Part shown: positions 33,189-45,049 of the stretch, piece after piece
How the letters are laid out: each line of letters opens with the position of its first letter
How positions within the stretch are numbered: the first letter of the stretch is position 1
Assembly (NCBI GenBank): GCA_949358305.1
Contig: OX442316.1
Coordinates: 9,178,001-9,238,000, forward strand
Length of the DNA: 60,000 nucleotides
Source: Strigamia acuminata
Taxonomy: Eukaryota; Arthropoda; Chilopoda; Geophilomorpha; Linotaeniidae
Reading direction: 5' to 3'
The notes under the pieces: model-generated
What the model saw: only the letters and a program-made list of their open reading frames with translations
Databases searched by the model: none
Told to the model about the DNA's origin: nothing
Position numbers and translations under genes: made by a program

Positions 33189-35588
33189 ATGTGTACTGAG
33201 CGAGGTAAAATAATTTTAGCGTTTTTCTTAATATGTCAGCTTACAGCAGTTCAGTTAAGTTTTATTGAAAAGCTTCCATTAAAAAGCTCCCAGGATGAAG
33301 AGCTATTTAACGAAGCTATGCTGGAAACAGTAAATACTTTAATATTTGTTATACTTGTACCGTGTAAATGATTACATTTTCGTCTTTGCTTCCAGACAGA
33401 ATTTGTGAAATTCTATGGCTATCCTTGTGAAAATCACACTGTTCATACAAAAGATGGTTTTATATTAACTGTGCACCGCATTCCTCACGGCATACGTAAT
33501 CACAACACAACTGGTAAACGTAAACCAGTTTTTCTCTTACATGGACTTCTCGTTACATCCTCACTTTTTGTAGACAGCGGAAAACCAAGTTTAGGTATTC
33601 ACAAAAAAAAGAAATGTTTAGCTGAGATGATGGAATAATTTATGTATATATTACATGCTCATTTTTCTTCTTCAGGCTTTTACTTAGCTGACAAAGGTTA
33701 TGATGTTTGGTTGGGAAATATGCGAGGATCCTTTTATTCACATCACAAAAAGTATTCTCGGAAAGATAAAGAGTTTTGGGATTTTAGGTATTTAATTGCG
33801 TCTGACTTCTCCAGTCGATTTTGTTTTCAAATTTTACTTTACAGTTGGGAGGAAATCGCTAAATATGACGCTCCTGCGATGATAGATTATGTATTAAAAT
33901 CCACTGGATCTACGCAAATTCCATACATTGCTCATTCAATGGGGACCACTGTAGGATTAGCTTTATTTTCATCGCGTCCAGAATTTGAAAAGAAGGCATA
34001 AAAATTTCTACGTACGACAATGCACTTTGTTTACGTTATTTTATCTTATTATTACATTTGAATTAGGTTTCGGGATTTATCGCCTTGTCGCCAGTTGGGA
34101 GTCTTAAATATGCACCAACATTATACAGAGCAGCAAGTTCCTTTAAATCTATTTTAAATGTAATTGGTGAACAAAAAAAATCTACTTATTTGTTATGAAA
34201 CTATTGTTTTTTTTTTTTGGTTTTTCAAAGATTATTGCAAAACTCATCCGACTGTATAATCCTCTGGGTCTTGACCCAACATATTTCAAGATTCAAGCAT
34301 TTTTTTGTCCCTACCCAAAGTCTACTTTATGCGCATTGAATACAAATTTGTTTGGAGGTTATAGCAAGAACACACGAAACGATGTCGGTTTGATATTTTA
34401 AAATAATTATTTGTCATTCTTGGTCTATTCAATCTTGTTGTTGTTATAGAGTCGGGATTTCTTATACACGAATCATGCAGCATCTGGAACGTCACTTAGA
34501 ACTCTGTTGCATATGGCACAGGTAATATTATTGCTTGCAGTTCCTTGTGTTCTGGATTAGGTTTCTTTTCTTTAAATGCATTCCCTAATTGTTTGGGTGA
34601 ATAAGATAATAAGATATATTTTTTTAGTAATTTAACTTTTGTTTCAAGTGCAAAAAAGTGTTGGATTATCTAAAAAAAATTTTTTTTTAGATGATTCAGA
34701 AAGAAGGGATGTATACATATGATTACGGTCCGTTTGCTAATTTTTTTAGGAAAGACAAAAGGGTACATATCAGATTTATACCGTATTACCCCGCTTTAAG
34801 CCGCATGCTGTTGGACATGGGTTTACCAGGTTTTTGGAGTTACAGTCAAACAGTTTATACCGGCATGCCTGTATACAGTGAAACGTGCTGGTATAAATGA
34901 AAAACCTGTTTTTTTTGTTTTTTTTTATTTAAAATGCCTGGATGAATAATTATGTTGGAATTTGGACCTGAAATTTGAGTTTTCTTAATTTTCTGAAGAT
35001 TATTACTAAAATTTGGGAAAATTTATAGAAATTTAGGCCAATTTCCTACATTTTGGACATCTAAAAATGCTTTTTATGCTTGTTTTGGCTCAATTCTGTT
35101 TGAAAAAATTTGTACTCACTAATACAAGCATGCCAGTATAAAAATGGGGTTTAAGCTTATGGGCATGATGGTAAAACTCACACTGTACCAGCATGCGGCT
35201 TGTATGTATACTGTATATACAGGATGGGCAAAAAAGAGTGGCACAGTTAAATTTGATGATATTATTATGCCACGTTACATTTAACTGTGTCACTATTTTT
35301 GACCCATTCAGTATAGCGGCATCTTAAAACAAACGCTTTTTTATGGTATAGCTACCACCTACAAAATATCGACTCGATAAAATTGCTATGCCAGTGGTGA
35401 TATTTCATTCAGCAAACGATGCTCTATCGGATCCAATAGACGTGCAATTGTTGGCTAGAAGCTTGAAAAATCTAATAGGAATTGAATTAGTAGGATCTAC
35501 TACGATGAATCATGTTGACATGACGTACGCGTTGGATGCAAAAAATATTTATCAAGATAAGCTGTTAACTTATTTGGAGAAACTGTAA
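33189..35588 (+). CDS. Acid lipase-like alpha/beta hydrolase, Lip3
   Basis: Nine exons: 33189-33329, 33396-33594, 33676-33787, 33845-33995, 34067-34159, 34231-34383, 34450-34521, 34691-34762, 35352-35588; 409 residues. Signal peptide then YGYPCENHTVHTKDGFIL, LLHGLL, YDVWLGNMRG. Triad Ser182 (AHSMGTT), Asp354 (HSANDALSDP), His385 (NHVD). The elbow is A-x-S-x-G rather than G-x-S-x-G, shared with Lip4 and Lip5. Intron 4 must start with GC (AAG|GCATAA): the next in-frame triplet is a stop and the acceptor (TTAG|GTTTCGGG) fits phase 0. Intron 8 (about 590 bases) is expanded by inserted inverted repeats. Forms a close subgroup with Lip4, Lip5 and Lip6. Confidence 0.92.
34770..35312. mobile_element. 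Inverted-repeat elements in Lip3 intron 8
   Basis: Two structures. AAGCCGCATGCTG at about 34798 is inverted at about 35192-35206 (CAGCATGCGGCTT), enclosing about 410 bases with further GCATGCCxGTATA words. Next to it, 35224-35310 is a hairpin with arms GGGCAAAAAAGAGTGGCACA / TGTGTCACTATTTTTGACCC and an AT-rich centre. Both look like short non-autonomous DNA elements. Confidence 0.6.
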
Positions 35589-36660
35589 CACTGTTATTAT
35601 TGATGAAATAAGCTTATATTAAAAATATAACTATTGCAAACACTAATTTAAAAAATACTTCGTACATGTTATTAGCATTTAGACTTTTAATTGATTATAA
35701 ATTCACACAAACTCCACCGTGATGTTTTTAGAAGCCAGAGACAATTGACCAAAGATATTCGATCAGGGATGACTAATGAATATTGTTAATGCAAGGGGGC
35801 ATGCTTAAATTGCGCTCATGAGAAATTTACAAAGAAAATAGAGCAAACTAAATTAAACCAACAAGCAAACAGAAGATAAATTCCAAATTCCAAAGTTGTA
35901 TGATGATTTTCAAATCGTTGGAACCATTAGTCATTCCTGGTGTGATGGAAAAGTTTTAACACAGGAGGAATGGCATAGATCATGCTATCGTCATCTGCTT
36001 CTCGTGCAGCCAGATTCCACCATCCTTCTTTTTCCATTGGTCCGCAGATCACTTTTAGGACCTACAGCTCCACCTGGAGGATGGAGCTGTTGGATAGAGC
36101 CGAGGGTAGTTGTTGTTCCGCCAGGCGGCCACACTGTGAAATAACCACACACAGCTGGCACACTCTCGTTTTTGCTGCAAGCAATCCACGTCTCCAATTC
36201 CCCAGAAACGACACTTGTGCTCTTGTTGGTGGAGCTGCGAATAATTGTTTTGATCAACTTGTGATACCTCCAAATTTACATATGCCAATTAAACATACAA
36301 TAAAATAAGAAAACAGCATAATTAAGCAAAAATCGAAAAAAGCAAACAAAAAATTAAATAAGTCAACTCATAAATGATTAAAATTGTTGAATTCTTAGCT
36401 TATCATGTAAATTTATTTGATTAAACGTTTCCCCCTAAATTGTCCTAAAAAGCAAGATATTGCTATTTAATCTGTCATATCATCCAGCTCTCATATATTG
36501 CTGTTTACAAGCTACGCCATTTAGCAGCTCAACCACTCGAGGGCGCTACCATCGACATGACTTCATGACGCAACAATGATTGCAGTGACAACTGTGACGA
36601 TGACCTTTCGATGACGCTATCCGCTCAAAATGTGTATTTTGGCATAACAAGCTAGTCTAT
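35589..36660. other. Spacer, left part, between Lip3 and Lip4
   Basis: No gene I can support. About 35930-36260 is less AT-rich, and overlapping frames on both strands are open there (90-110 residues), but none has a signal peptide or domain I recognise; it may be an old repeat or gene fragment. Confidence 0.4.
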
Positions 36661-36763
36661 CTATTCAGTAGTTGAGAGATAGGATTGACAAAACCTAAAG
36701 TGTGAACTGGGTAAAATAATGACACATGCGGTTATCAAGACATAACATATTTATTGATATCTA

Positions 36764-38110
36764 AATATAATCACCGTAAAGTGATTATATTAATCAATTT
36801 GCATGAAATACAATTATACAGTAACTATGCCGACAATTGGTCGTATAAAAGGGTCGATTAACTATACATACAGTCGCCTAAACGGCGCTATGATAATATC
36901 AAGTCGGCTTCATCGGGTCGGTAAGATGTCGTCTGAATCGGTTGATTATTTGGTCCTAGTTGTACATCGGGGTCTGGTTCAAATCTGTAATGAAAAGGTT
37001 AGTATCCGAGGACTTCCGGTTGACTGTATCTGCATCGCCACAAACTTGGGGCGGTTATTGGTTTAAATGGCTTGTGAGAGCCATTTACCAATTCACCTCT
37101 TATAAATGTTTTAAGACATTTATAATTGGTGTGATACGTCAAATGGTTCTTCATACGAGAGTAAACTGTTGCGAGTTTACAATCATAACTTCTGGTTCCG
37201 TGTAATGGATGTATTTATTAGAGCATTACCTTTCAGTAAATACTCGTAATAATTCTGCTTACATAAAGTTGGAAATTTAGCTACACATTTACTGGCAAGT
37301 AAATGCTAATGTAGCTAGTCTTCAGTTTTGTACAGTTCTGGAAGAAGTATCCATGTTTATGCACAATGCTGAGTTGTGACATAAACCAGTTGGGGATTTA
37401 ATCTAACTAAACTTTTCCGAGTTTAGTTATTTCAACCCTAATGTTACATTTTCGACACGCTGTTCGGCAGCCGTGGTTTACTGTAACTGGCAGGCCTTGT
37501 GGAACACTTGTTGAATTATATCCGGCCCGACGGGATTCTTACTACTCATCGCCGCGACCTGATCTCCTCACGGCCACACAGCCGTCATCGGGCACCCGGA
37601 CATGGAGGCATCATATCACCCATCTCTACGTCAAGTGTACGCCGTATGTATGTTCTCATAGGCCCGCAGTATAAGGGGCATTGGCTGCGCAATCAACAGG
37701 CAAGCTTGTGTTTGCGCAATCAACATAACACCGAAGTAGTAGAATGGGCTCAAGAAAACATATAGTCAAAATATCTGGTCAAGAGCGAGTAACTTCCTGT
37801 TGCGAGGAAGTTTATACTCTGGGTGAACAATGGCTTGACCATTGCTCCAATGAAAGCAATGGTCCTCCAAATCCCCCCAATCACCGGTCAGGGTGATGGG
37901 ATACTCAGGACACATTTTCAGTCCAGGTGGTCAACAAGAACAAGCCACAGCTCTCTGCTAGGTCGGGACAGGAACTGGATAGCGAGGAACATTTTTGGAT
38001 TAAGTCTTTCAACTTGATCCGCGGGGGTCCACGCTTGGAGCAGGTGTGAGGGGGAGATTTAATCCCCTAAACCTAGTTTTGAGGTAACTTTGCAGAGTTG
38101 CCACAAAACA
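36764..38110. repeat. Hairpin-rich block between Lip3 and Lip4
   Basis: About 1.3 kb with balanced base composition that holds a series of short, different stem-loops, many with exactly six-base loops. Examples: 36764-36791 (11-bp stem, loop CGTAAA), about 37072-37086 (AAATGGCT), about 37100-37123 (TATAAATGT, loop TTTAAG), about 37161-37180 (GTAAACT, loop GTTGCG), about 37276-37310 (TAGCTACA and CATTTACT), about 37403-37428 (TAACTAAACT, loop TTTCCG), about 37791-37812 (AACTTCCT, loop GTTGCG), about 37840-37863, about 37997-38020 (GGATTAAGT, loop CTTTCA) and about 38081-38102. A 13-base word TGCGCAATCAACA repeats at about 37685 and 37713. No coding region. Identity unknown. Confidence 0.6.
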
Positions 38111-38404
38111 ACATAATATCTATATTTATTTCCATAAATATGAGATAAACTTGGTTCTTTGCTTGGAAATCACATAAAAGTTCCGTTTTATATGATTTTA
38201 CATCAAATGACAAATTCTGTTCGAATTTGCCGCTTTTGGTCGTCAGCGCCATCTATTGGCGAAATTGTCGTTATATCGAGTGGAGAAGGCCGTGACCGTC
38301 ATACAACAAAGCAAGGGGTACGACAATCAGAATCTGCGTATCCGAGATTCGAATCTTTCATAAGTTTCAGACGGGATTCAGTTGGGATTCGGAAAGATTT
38401 AGAT

Positions 38405-38705
38405 CAGGGGTCGGCAAGTAATTTTAAGTGGGGTCCGCGGATACTATTGAAAATTTTTATCGAGGTCCAGAAAAAAAAACACTTAAAAACCTTACTAAAA
38501 ACCTAAGAAAACGGATAAAACACTTAAAAACCAAATAAACCCCCCAGTAAACACACACAACTAAAAGAATACCAATAAAACCTAAAAACACGAAAAAACA
38601 AGAAAAACAACACCAAAAAACTAAAGAAATCGAGGGGAAAACGTCGCTAAAACGTTACCGCGGTCCAAATTTCGACCTTCCGCGGTCCGCCTGTTGCCGA
38701 CCACA
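38405..38705. mobile_element. hAT-like non-autonomous element
   Basis: Starts CAGGGGTCGGCAAGTAA and ends TTGCCGACCAC, with GGGTCCGCGG/TTCCGCGGTCCGCC inside each end: the usual look of hAT-superfamily termini. About 300 bases, A-rich centre, no coding capacity. An adjoining 'gagattcgaatctttcata' stretch (38350) also occurs at about 24733 in Lip1 intron 8. Confidence 0.7.
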
Positions 38706-39080
38706 CGATAACTTAAAGAAATAAATAAAATAATATATTTATTTTTAATCAAGCGATCATACCTTTTGGCATAATAAACAACTGTCGCACACGTGCTGTC
38801 ATTACCAAGGTTGATGTCATATCTATGACTGACAGCTTTATAGTTGTATTTACGACCTATTATCATTGTGACACAATATCAAAATGCTCAGTTTGTTGCA
38901 CTCCTGTCTTTTATAATCACTATTTTTTTTGTTACCAAGGTTGTTGTCAAGGTCAAAGCCAAAAACCTTGTCAACAATGCTCATTAAAACCAGTCGAGGT
39001 TCCTCATGTAAACATCACTTTATTGTCTTGCTTCAAATATAAGATATAGAATCCTATCTTTACAAAGCAAGAAGTGAATA

Positions 39081-39260
39081 CAGTCGAACCGCGTTATAAC
39101 GAACCGCGTTACAACGTATTTTTCGTTATAACGAATACTTGAAAATGGCTTGCTTGGTTGGCTGGCCATAGAACTCCACTCCATGTTAAAAATTTTAATA
39201 TAACGAACTTTTGTTACAACGAACCGATTTTTCGAGTCTCTTGCGATTTGTTACAACTAG
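39081..39260. mobile_element. Tigger/pogo-like terminus with TTATAACGAA repeats
   Basis: CAGTCGAACCGCGTTATAAC at 39081, followed by repeated GTTATAACGAA / GTTACAACGAA words. This is the familiar form of Tigger/pogo-type Tc1-mariner ends. The opposite terminus is not clear, so this is scored as one end or a decayed copy. Confidence 0.6.
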
Positions 39261-39734
39261 GCTATAACAACAAAAAACATTAAAGCCGATATCTTGAACA
39301 CTATCTTGATCAAGGAATCAAATTATCGATCTGAATCCGGTTGTATTCACTTTTCACAACTAAGCTTAAACGTCTAATATAAACAAAAAAAAAAGGTTTA
39401 GAATAATTCTTTATTATACGAGAAGGTAAAAACACCTCCGATAACGTATAATTTTTTCAATCAATCAACCAAAAATCTCAAAATTTTCATCAAAACCTTT
39501 CACCCATAATTTGGCGACCACCGGCCGATTCCGATCGCTCTAATGCGTCCAAAAATTGTTCAGTTTCCTACATTAACTTTCAAAGACGACTATTACTATG
39601 ATTTAATGGTAAAATGACCAGATGATACAACCTGCATTTCTACCCACGAAGGGGCTTCACATTGTTTAACCATCTGCTCTCTGGCATTTAATATACCGTA
39701 TGTGATTATGTGAACTTGATTACTGTGTATCAAA

Positions 39735-41502
39735 ATGTCTTTTAAGCAAGCTCGAATCGTTTTGGCGTTTCTTGTGTGTCACATTGCTACAACACAGCTA
39801 AGTTTTATTGAAAATCTTCCATTCAATAGTCCCGAAGATGATGACATATTTAAAGAAGCAATGTTGCACCCTGTATAACTTCTAAAACTAAATTACTTAT
39901 TTTAATTTAATAATTTTTGCTTTCAGACTGAATTTATGAAATTGTATGGCTATCCTTCTGAAAATCACACGGTGGACACGACTGATGGTTACATTTTAAC
40001 TATGCATCGCATTCTTCACGGCAGAAATAATTCCAACGTTACTGCTGAACGTAAACCTGTTTTATTGGTCCATGGACTTTTATCTTCATCCTCAATTTTT
40101 TTAGACAGCGGAGGACCGAGTTTAGGTATAGCTAAAAAAAACAAATTTGAGATAATAATTTTTGCTCTTTAATACGAGTTTTACAATAATTTTTTTTAGG
40201 ATTTTACTTAGCTGACAAAGGATATGATGTTTGGTTAGCAAATATGCGAGGAACCGTTTATTCACATCACAAAAAGTATTCTCGGGACGATAAAAAGTTT
40301 TGGGATTTTAGGTATTTAATTCCATTTAACATTTGACTTCTCGATTTCATTCTTTTGAAATTTTTCATTACTTTTCTGTTTATTTTAGTTGGGGTGAAAT
40401 GGCTCAGTGTGATGCCCCTGCGATGATCGATTACGTTTTAAAATTAACTGGATTTAAAGAACTTTCGTACATTGCTCATTCAATGGGGACGACTGTAGGA
40501 TTCGCTCTGTTTTCCTCACGCCCTGATTACCAAGAGAAGGCATATTAACTTTTCTATATTAGTGCATCATCCTTAAATTTAATTTATAATTTGTATTAGG
40601 TTTCAGGATTTATCGCCTTATCGCCTGTAGGAGAACTTGTCTACGCACCGACAATAATATGCAGAGTAGCATATTATTTTGCCGATATTTTAGAAGTAAT
40701 TGACTGTCACATTTTGAGCAATGTACAGACATAATTTTTTTTTATTTTCAAAGATTATTATAAACCTGCTGAGAAAGTATGATATAGTGGGGCTTGAATC
40801 AAAATATTTCAAGCTTGAAGAAAAATTGTGTCCTTATCCAAATCCTGCTTTATGTGTATTACTTACAAACTTCAATGCAGGGTACAGTGAAAACATACGA
40901 AACCAAGTCAGGTTTAAAGCGTTTAAAAAAATTCTTAATTTGGTCTCATTCAATAATGTACTTGTTTATATTGAATTTTTAGAGTCGAGATTTTATATTT
41001 GTGAATCATTTAGCATCTGGGGTATCAACTAGAACTCTGAGGCATTATTCACAGGTTATTTATACTATATTTAACTTAATAGTTCTATTACGATTAATTT
41101 GCTGTATCGATATTTCTCTGCACATAATTATTTCAGATGTTGTATAAAGAAGGGATGTATACGTATGCTTACGGTCGGTTTGATAATCCAAAACATAAAA
41201 CGGTAAATCCGTCATTCAATATATGCTATATATGCTCATATTATTACTTTGTCATGTCTCAATAGGCTTCCCCTTCGAAATATTTTCTTGATAAAATTTC
41301 TATACCAGTGGTACTGTTTCATTCGGCTAATGATATTTTATCGGATCCAATAGATGTGCATTTGCTGGCTAGAAGTTTGACAAATTTAAGAGGAATTGAA
41401 TTAGTAGGGCCTCCTATGATGAATCACATTGACTTAATGTTGGCGTTGGATGCAAAAAATATTTATCAAGATAAGCTGTTAAATTATTTGGAGAAACTCT
41501 AA
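39735..41502 (+). CDS. Acid lipase-like alpha/beta hydrolase, Lip4
   Basis: Nine exons: 39735-39872, 39927-40125, 40200-40311, 40389-40539, 40600-40695, 40754-40906, 40983-41054, 41137-41202, 41266-41502; 407 residues. Exon 1 (46 codons, MSFKQARIVLAFLVCHIA leader) was placed by homology to Lip3 and Lip5. Family opening YGYPSENHTVDTTDGYIL; Ser181 (AHSMGTT), Asp352 (HSANDILSDP), His383 (NHID). YDVWLANMRG replaces the common YDVWLGN. Intron 4 again starts with GC (AAG|GCATAT, stop codon immediately inside). Compact introns with no large insertion. Lysosomal or secreted esterase/lipase by family. Confidence 0.92.
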
Positions 41503-41964
41503 CGGCTGTTATAATTGATGGAATATATTAAAAATATTACGATTGGTAGCATTAATTTAAAAATAAATGTCACTAGCACGTGTAGGCATTTTGATTGCTC
41601 ATAAATTCACCACAAGGCCCAGCGTGATGTTTTGTGATGTACCTCCAAAACCAAGTCAAGAGTTAGGAGGGGATGAAGTGCAATACTATCACATTAAATT
41701 TGTGCTTACTACTTAAACTGTTTTGAAATTCAGTGATGTTTAGAAGCAAAGTACTCTTGCCAGCTTTCAAATTCCAGGCATTTAATTAGGGCTTTGTCCT
41801 GTGTTGATCAGAAGGATGTTTACAAATTGAAATTCCAATAAAATTATCCTTTGTGAGAGTGTTTAAGTTCAAGAAAACAACTTGGTGGAAAAACAAAACT
41901 CAGAAACGATACAATACAATGGTAGTAGTAAAGGTTGATGCGAGGCGTCTACAATATCAACAAC
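41503..41964. other. Spacer downstream of Lip4
   Basis: No gene seen. May include the long terminal repeat side of the Copia remnant that follows. Confidence 0.4.
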
Positions 41965-42285
41965 TTAATAACACGAGCATACACAATAACCCAACTTAGC
42001 CCCCTTTAATTGTGTATGCTTGTACAAAATTGAACTGAATAAAAGACTTATAACACAAAATACAACGCTTAAAAGTAATCTTCGGTCTTCGACCTTCACG
42101 GTCTGACGCCTGACTCCAATTGCACTTCGACCTGACTCCATTTTTGCCGCTGATACTGCTTTCGTCAAGAAGTCATCGATCAGCTCTTCTGAGGGTGTAT
42201 GGACGAGACTTAGGTTTCCCAGCTTAACCTTTTGTCGCCCGAACATTAAATGCCTGTTCATGTGTTTCGTCCTCCCGTATTAATA
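41965..42285 (-). pseudogene. Copia-type retrotransposon RNase H remnant
   Basis: The minus-strand frame reads RTKHMNRHLMFGRQKVKLG, then LSLVHTPSEELIDDFLTKAV. This is the typical C-terminal RNase H end of Ty1/Copia pol (RSKHID-like start, VPT...ADxLTK-like end). The frame then runs about 60 more residues to a stop at 41965. Upstream pol domains are absent beyond 42290, so it is a truncated copy. Confidence 0.75.
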
Positions 42286-42299
42286 AATCAATAAGAACT

Positions 42300-42706
42300 A
42301 TGTCCTGGCAAAAAAAGGCCAAACATGCCTACAAATCCCATTTTTGCTAGAACTTGCCCCTTTATAGTTGTAAAACTATGTTCTAGCAAAAATGGGATTT
42401 AAAATGCCCCTTTATAGTTGTAAAACTATAAGAGAGAAAGAGAACACAGACCCTGTGTTGAACACACATAATAAAAATAAATAAATAAAACGAGCTACTA
42501 CTCGGGGTACTAAAGAAATACAGAACATAATAAAAATCATACGTTACTTCCCAAATAAAAGATGGTAGCCCTCACAACCGATCAATAAACAAAGAATGAC
42601 AATAATCGAATAAAATTATAAATTGAAAATCAGGGAGATGAGAAGTCGAAGTCAGTCGCCACTGACAAGTTAGCCAATCGGACTTAGGACAACATTGTGT
42701 TGGTTT
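42300..42706. other. Repeat-rich spacer
   Basis: Contains a duplicated block: 'aaatcccatttttgctagaac' (42335) and its inverse (42384), each followed by 'gcccctttatagttgtaaaacta' (42356 and 42411). No gene. Confidence 0.5.
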
Positions 42707-42989
42707 GGGGCCGTCCATAAATTACGTAACGCTCCAAGGGGGGGGGGGGAGTTTCAGATTTTGTTACGGGTCATTAGAAAAGGAGAGGGGGGGTTCTCAA
42801 TTATGTTAAGGTCCATAAAATTTTTTTTTTAATGTTTTAAAATGGAAAATATATGCAGTTTTGAGACTGATTTTTGAAAAAAATATTTTTTTTTTTGGGG
42901 GGGGGGCTGATTTTAGTTTTATTACGTAATTAGGGGGGAGGGGGTCTAAAATGCCCAAAATTGGCGTTACGTAATTTATGGACGGCCCC
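42707..42989. mobile_element. MITE with GGGGCCGTCCATAAATTACG termini
   Basis: Perfect inverted termini of about 26 bases (GGGGCCGTCCATAAATTACG at 42707; complement ending 42989), 283 bases long, with runs of G and T inside. No coding capacity. Flanking bases are T-rich, so the target duplication is unclear. Confidence 0.85.
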
Positions 42990-42999
42990 TTTTGAGTAT

Positions 43000-43975
43000 A
43001 ACAAATAACATTCTAAAATGTAGCTGTAGGTTACTGTCCTGTCTTTTGAATGTGCCACATTTTGTTTGTCGTGATCCGACTTTAATGATAATTAAATCGT
43101 GGTTTATCTTGATACCTGAAAATATAACGATTAGGGAAATAATCAGAAGTGAAGGCTTAATAAAAGGAAAAGTTGATTTATGTGTAATATATTTTATTTG
43201 TATAAAATAAATTAGGTGCAATGGGTCTCGAGTCCGTAATGCCGGACATGGAAAAATGCTAATTTGGAAAATCCAATTATTTACAATTTAGGCTTCTATT
43301 CTGGCTGTAAATTGTCTAGGTGGGATTTAATCGGATAGGTAGTGTATAACCACTGGCTTTTCAGATTTAAACTCGAATAGTGATTTAACCCTATTGGAGA
43401 AAACAATAGTCTGCTTGGTTGTTCGGAGTGCTTCGCAAAATGGCGTGTGTTATTTCTATTCCCAAATCAGTCTGGATAGAAATACTTTATTCGTGTCGCT
43501 TACAAAGTGGTTTCTCTACTCCAGTATTAGATAAGTTGATTTCAACAATTTAGCTCGACTTGCATCTACCTCGGTCACTGTGTGTATAATTACTGCGGAT
43601 TGATCGTTGAGGCATTGATGTGTGTCATAGTGTGTTGGTGTTTGAAATGTCCTAATCTTCGCTGACCTTAATCTGGTTTAGAATGTGGTGGCTAATCCGC
43701 CATTTTATTCGGAAGTAATAAATATGTCATGATTTTAACAAAATAAATGGTATTTATTAAACAATTAATATTTTATAATATATATAATTCAATATATATA
43801 ATATATATGATTCTTATTGGTGACTGTGGGATCGCCACATGTTGTTGACAAAAAAATATTTTCAAAATAAAATACAAATAACAACCTTGACGAAGATTTA
43901 TTTCCTTCTTGATGTCAAGTTGTTTATCAAAATAAGTACGCATTGTGACTGGTATGGTCTCGCCAATGTAACTAG
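43000..43975. other. Spacer with AT microsatellite
   Basis: No gene seen. An AT dinucleotide-rich stretch lies at about 43768-43812. Confidence 0.45.
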
Positions 43976-43979
43976 GGGA

Positions 43980-44535
43980 CTAATCACACTGGGTAGGGAC
44001 GCATACATCACGTAATAATAACAAGATTCCCACAATATTGGTTGGTTGGCCTTTATTGTCGTTGTCTAGGGGTATGGGGAATCCCGTTACCCGTTGCAGG
44101 GGCGCCACGAAGGCGCGCCGCACCGGCAACCGACCCGTCACACACTGGGCAGAAGTCCAATGTGTGACGTGGTCGGTTCGACTTAACATTCATGTCCCGC
44201 TTACCTGCGACCCGCGTATCCGCTCATGGAGGCTGCACTACGGACTCCGCCATAGCACTGAGGATCAACGTGGTGAATGGTGAGGAGTGTGGGGTTCAAC
44301 CTGGGACACTTCTCGTCCCTCTCGATGACTACTTCTCCTCTCTGGGAGCTGCTGCAGACACGTCCTTCTCAGGCCGTGTCCAACACTCAACTCCCTCTCA
44401 CACTCCACTCCCCACCACACCACTCCACTCCCTCCTCCCCGGGCTAGGTCAATCACCCACAGAGGGGTTGACCTTTGGGGCCGTATGGTGGTGTGTGGCA
44501 GTGCCGCAGGTCACCCAGGTGGCCTGACGGTCACA
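43980..44535. mobile_element. Longer member of the CTGGGTxGGGACGCAT element family
   Basis: Shares its start, its TTGTCTAGG block and its end (GGTGGCCTGACGGTCACA) with the shorter copy in Lip2 intron 5. The inside is GC-rich with a CACTCCACTCC-type run at about 44395-44430. No convincing coding region on either strand. Confidence 0.55.
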
Positions 44536-45049
44536 GCACTTACGAATTTTGTTATTGTTATTGTTATTATTCTGTGACAATGTTCTTTCGGCGCAAATAT
44601 TTTACAGTATCTGGTCGAGAAAAGCTATGTCAAACTACTAAAAGCTCACGAGAACAAGTTTAACAATTAATGAAAGTGAATTATTGCAACAGTGTAAATA
44701 AAATGGAGCCGTGGGTTTTCTCAAATCATATGACATTTATTTAGTATAACTCCGTTATATAAATAAAATGGCCGACAAACTGGCCCAATGAAATTCGATT
44801 GATCAGGTTTTCGCAAGTTCTCGAAGGAGAAGAATCCCAAGGAGCTGCGGGGTACCTTAATTCCAAAATAAACATTTTTGCTCAAGAAAATTTTTAAAAA
44901 AATTCTTGATGGTCATTTTTTTTTTCAATAAGGGCCCAAAAAATGGCTGCGAGACCAGAAGTCGTTTTCTGCCAAGAATATTCAGAAAAGCATAACTTAC
45001 ATTTTGAATTGATTTATTTTGCATTGATATGTACTGTCATGTGTATTCA

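Noticed and set aside
35930-36308. Overlapping frames of 77-108 residues on both strands
   Set aside because: Open in several frames because of base composition; no domain, leader or splice evidence.
36803-37066. 87-residue plus-strand frame in the hairpin block
   Set aside because: The sequence is explained better by stem-loops; the peptide is unlike any known protein and has no supporting signals.
36764-38110. CRISPR-like array
   Set aside because: The hairpins differ in sequence and spacing; there are no identical direct repeats with unique spacers, and this is an animal genome.
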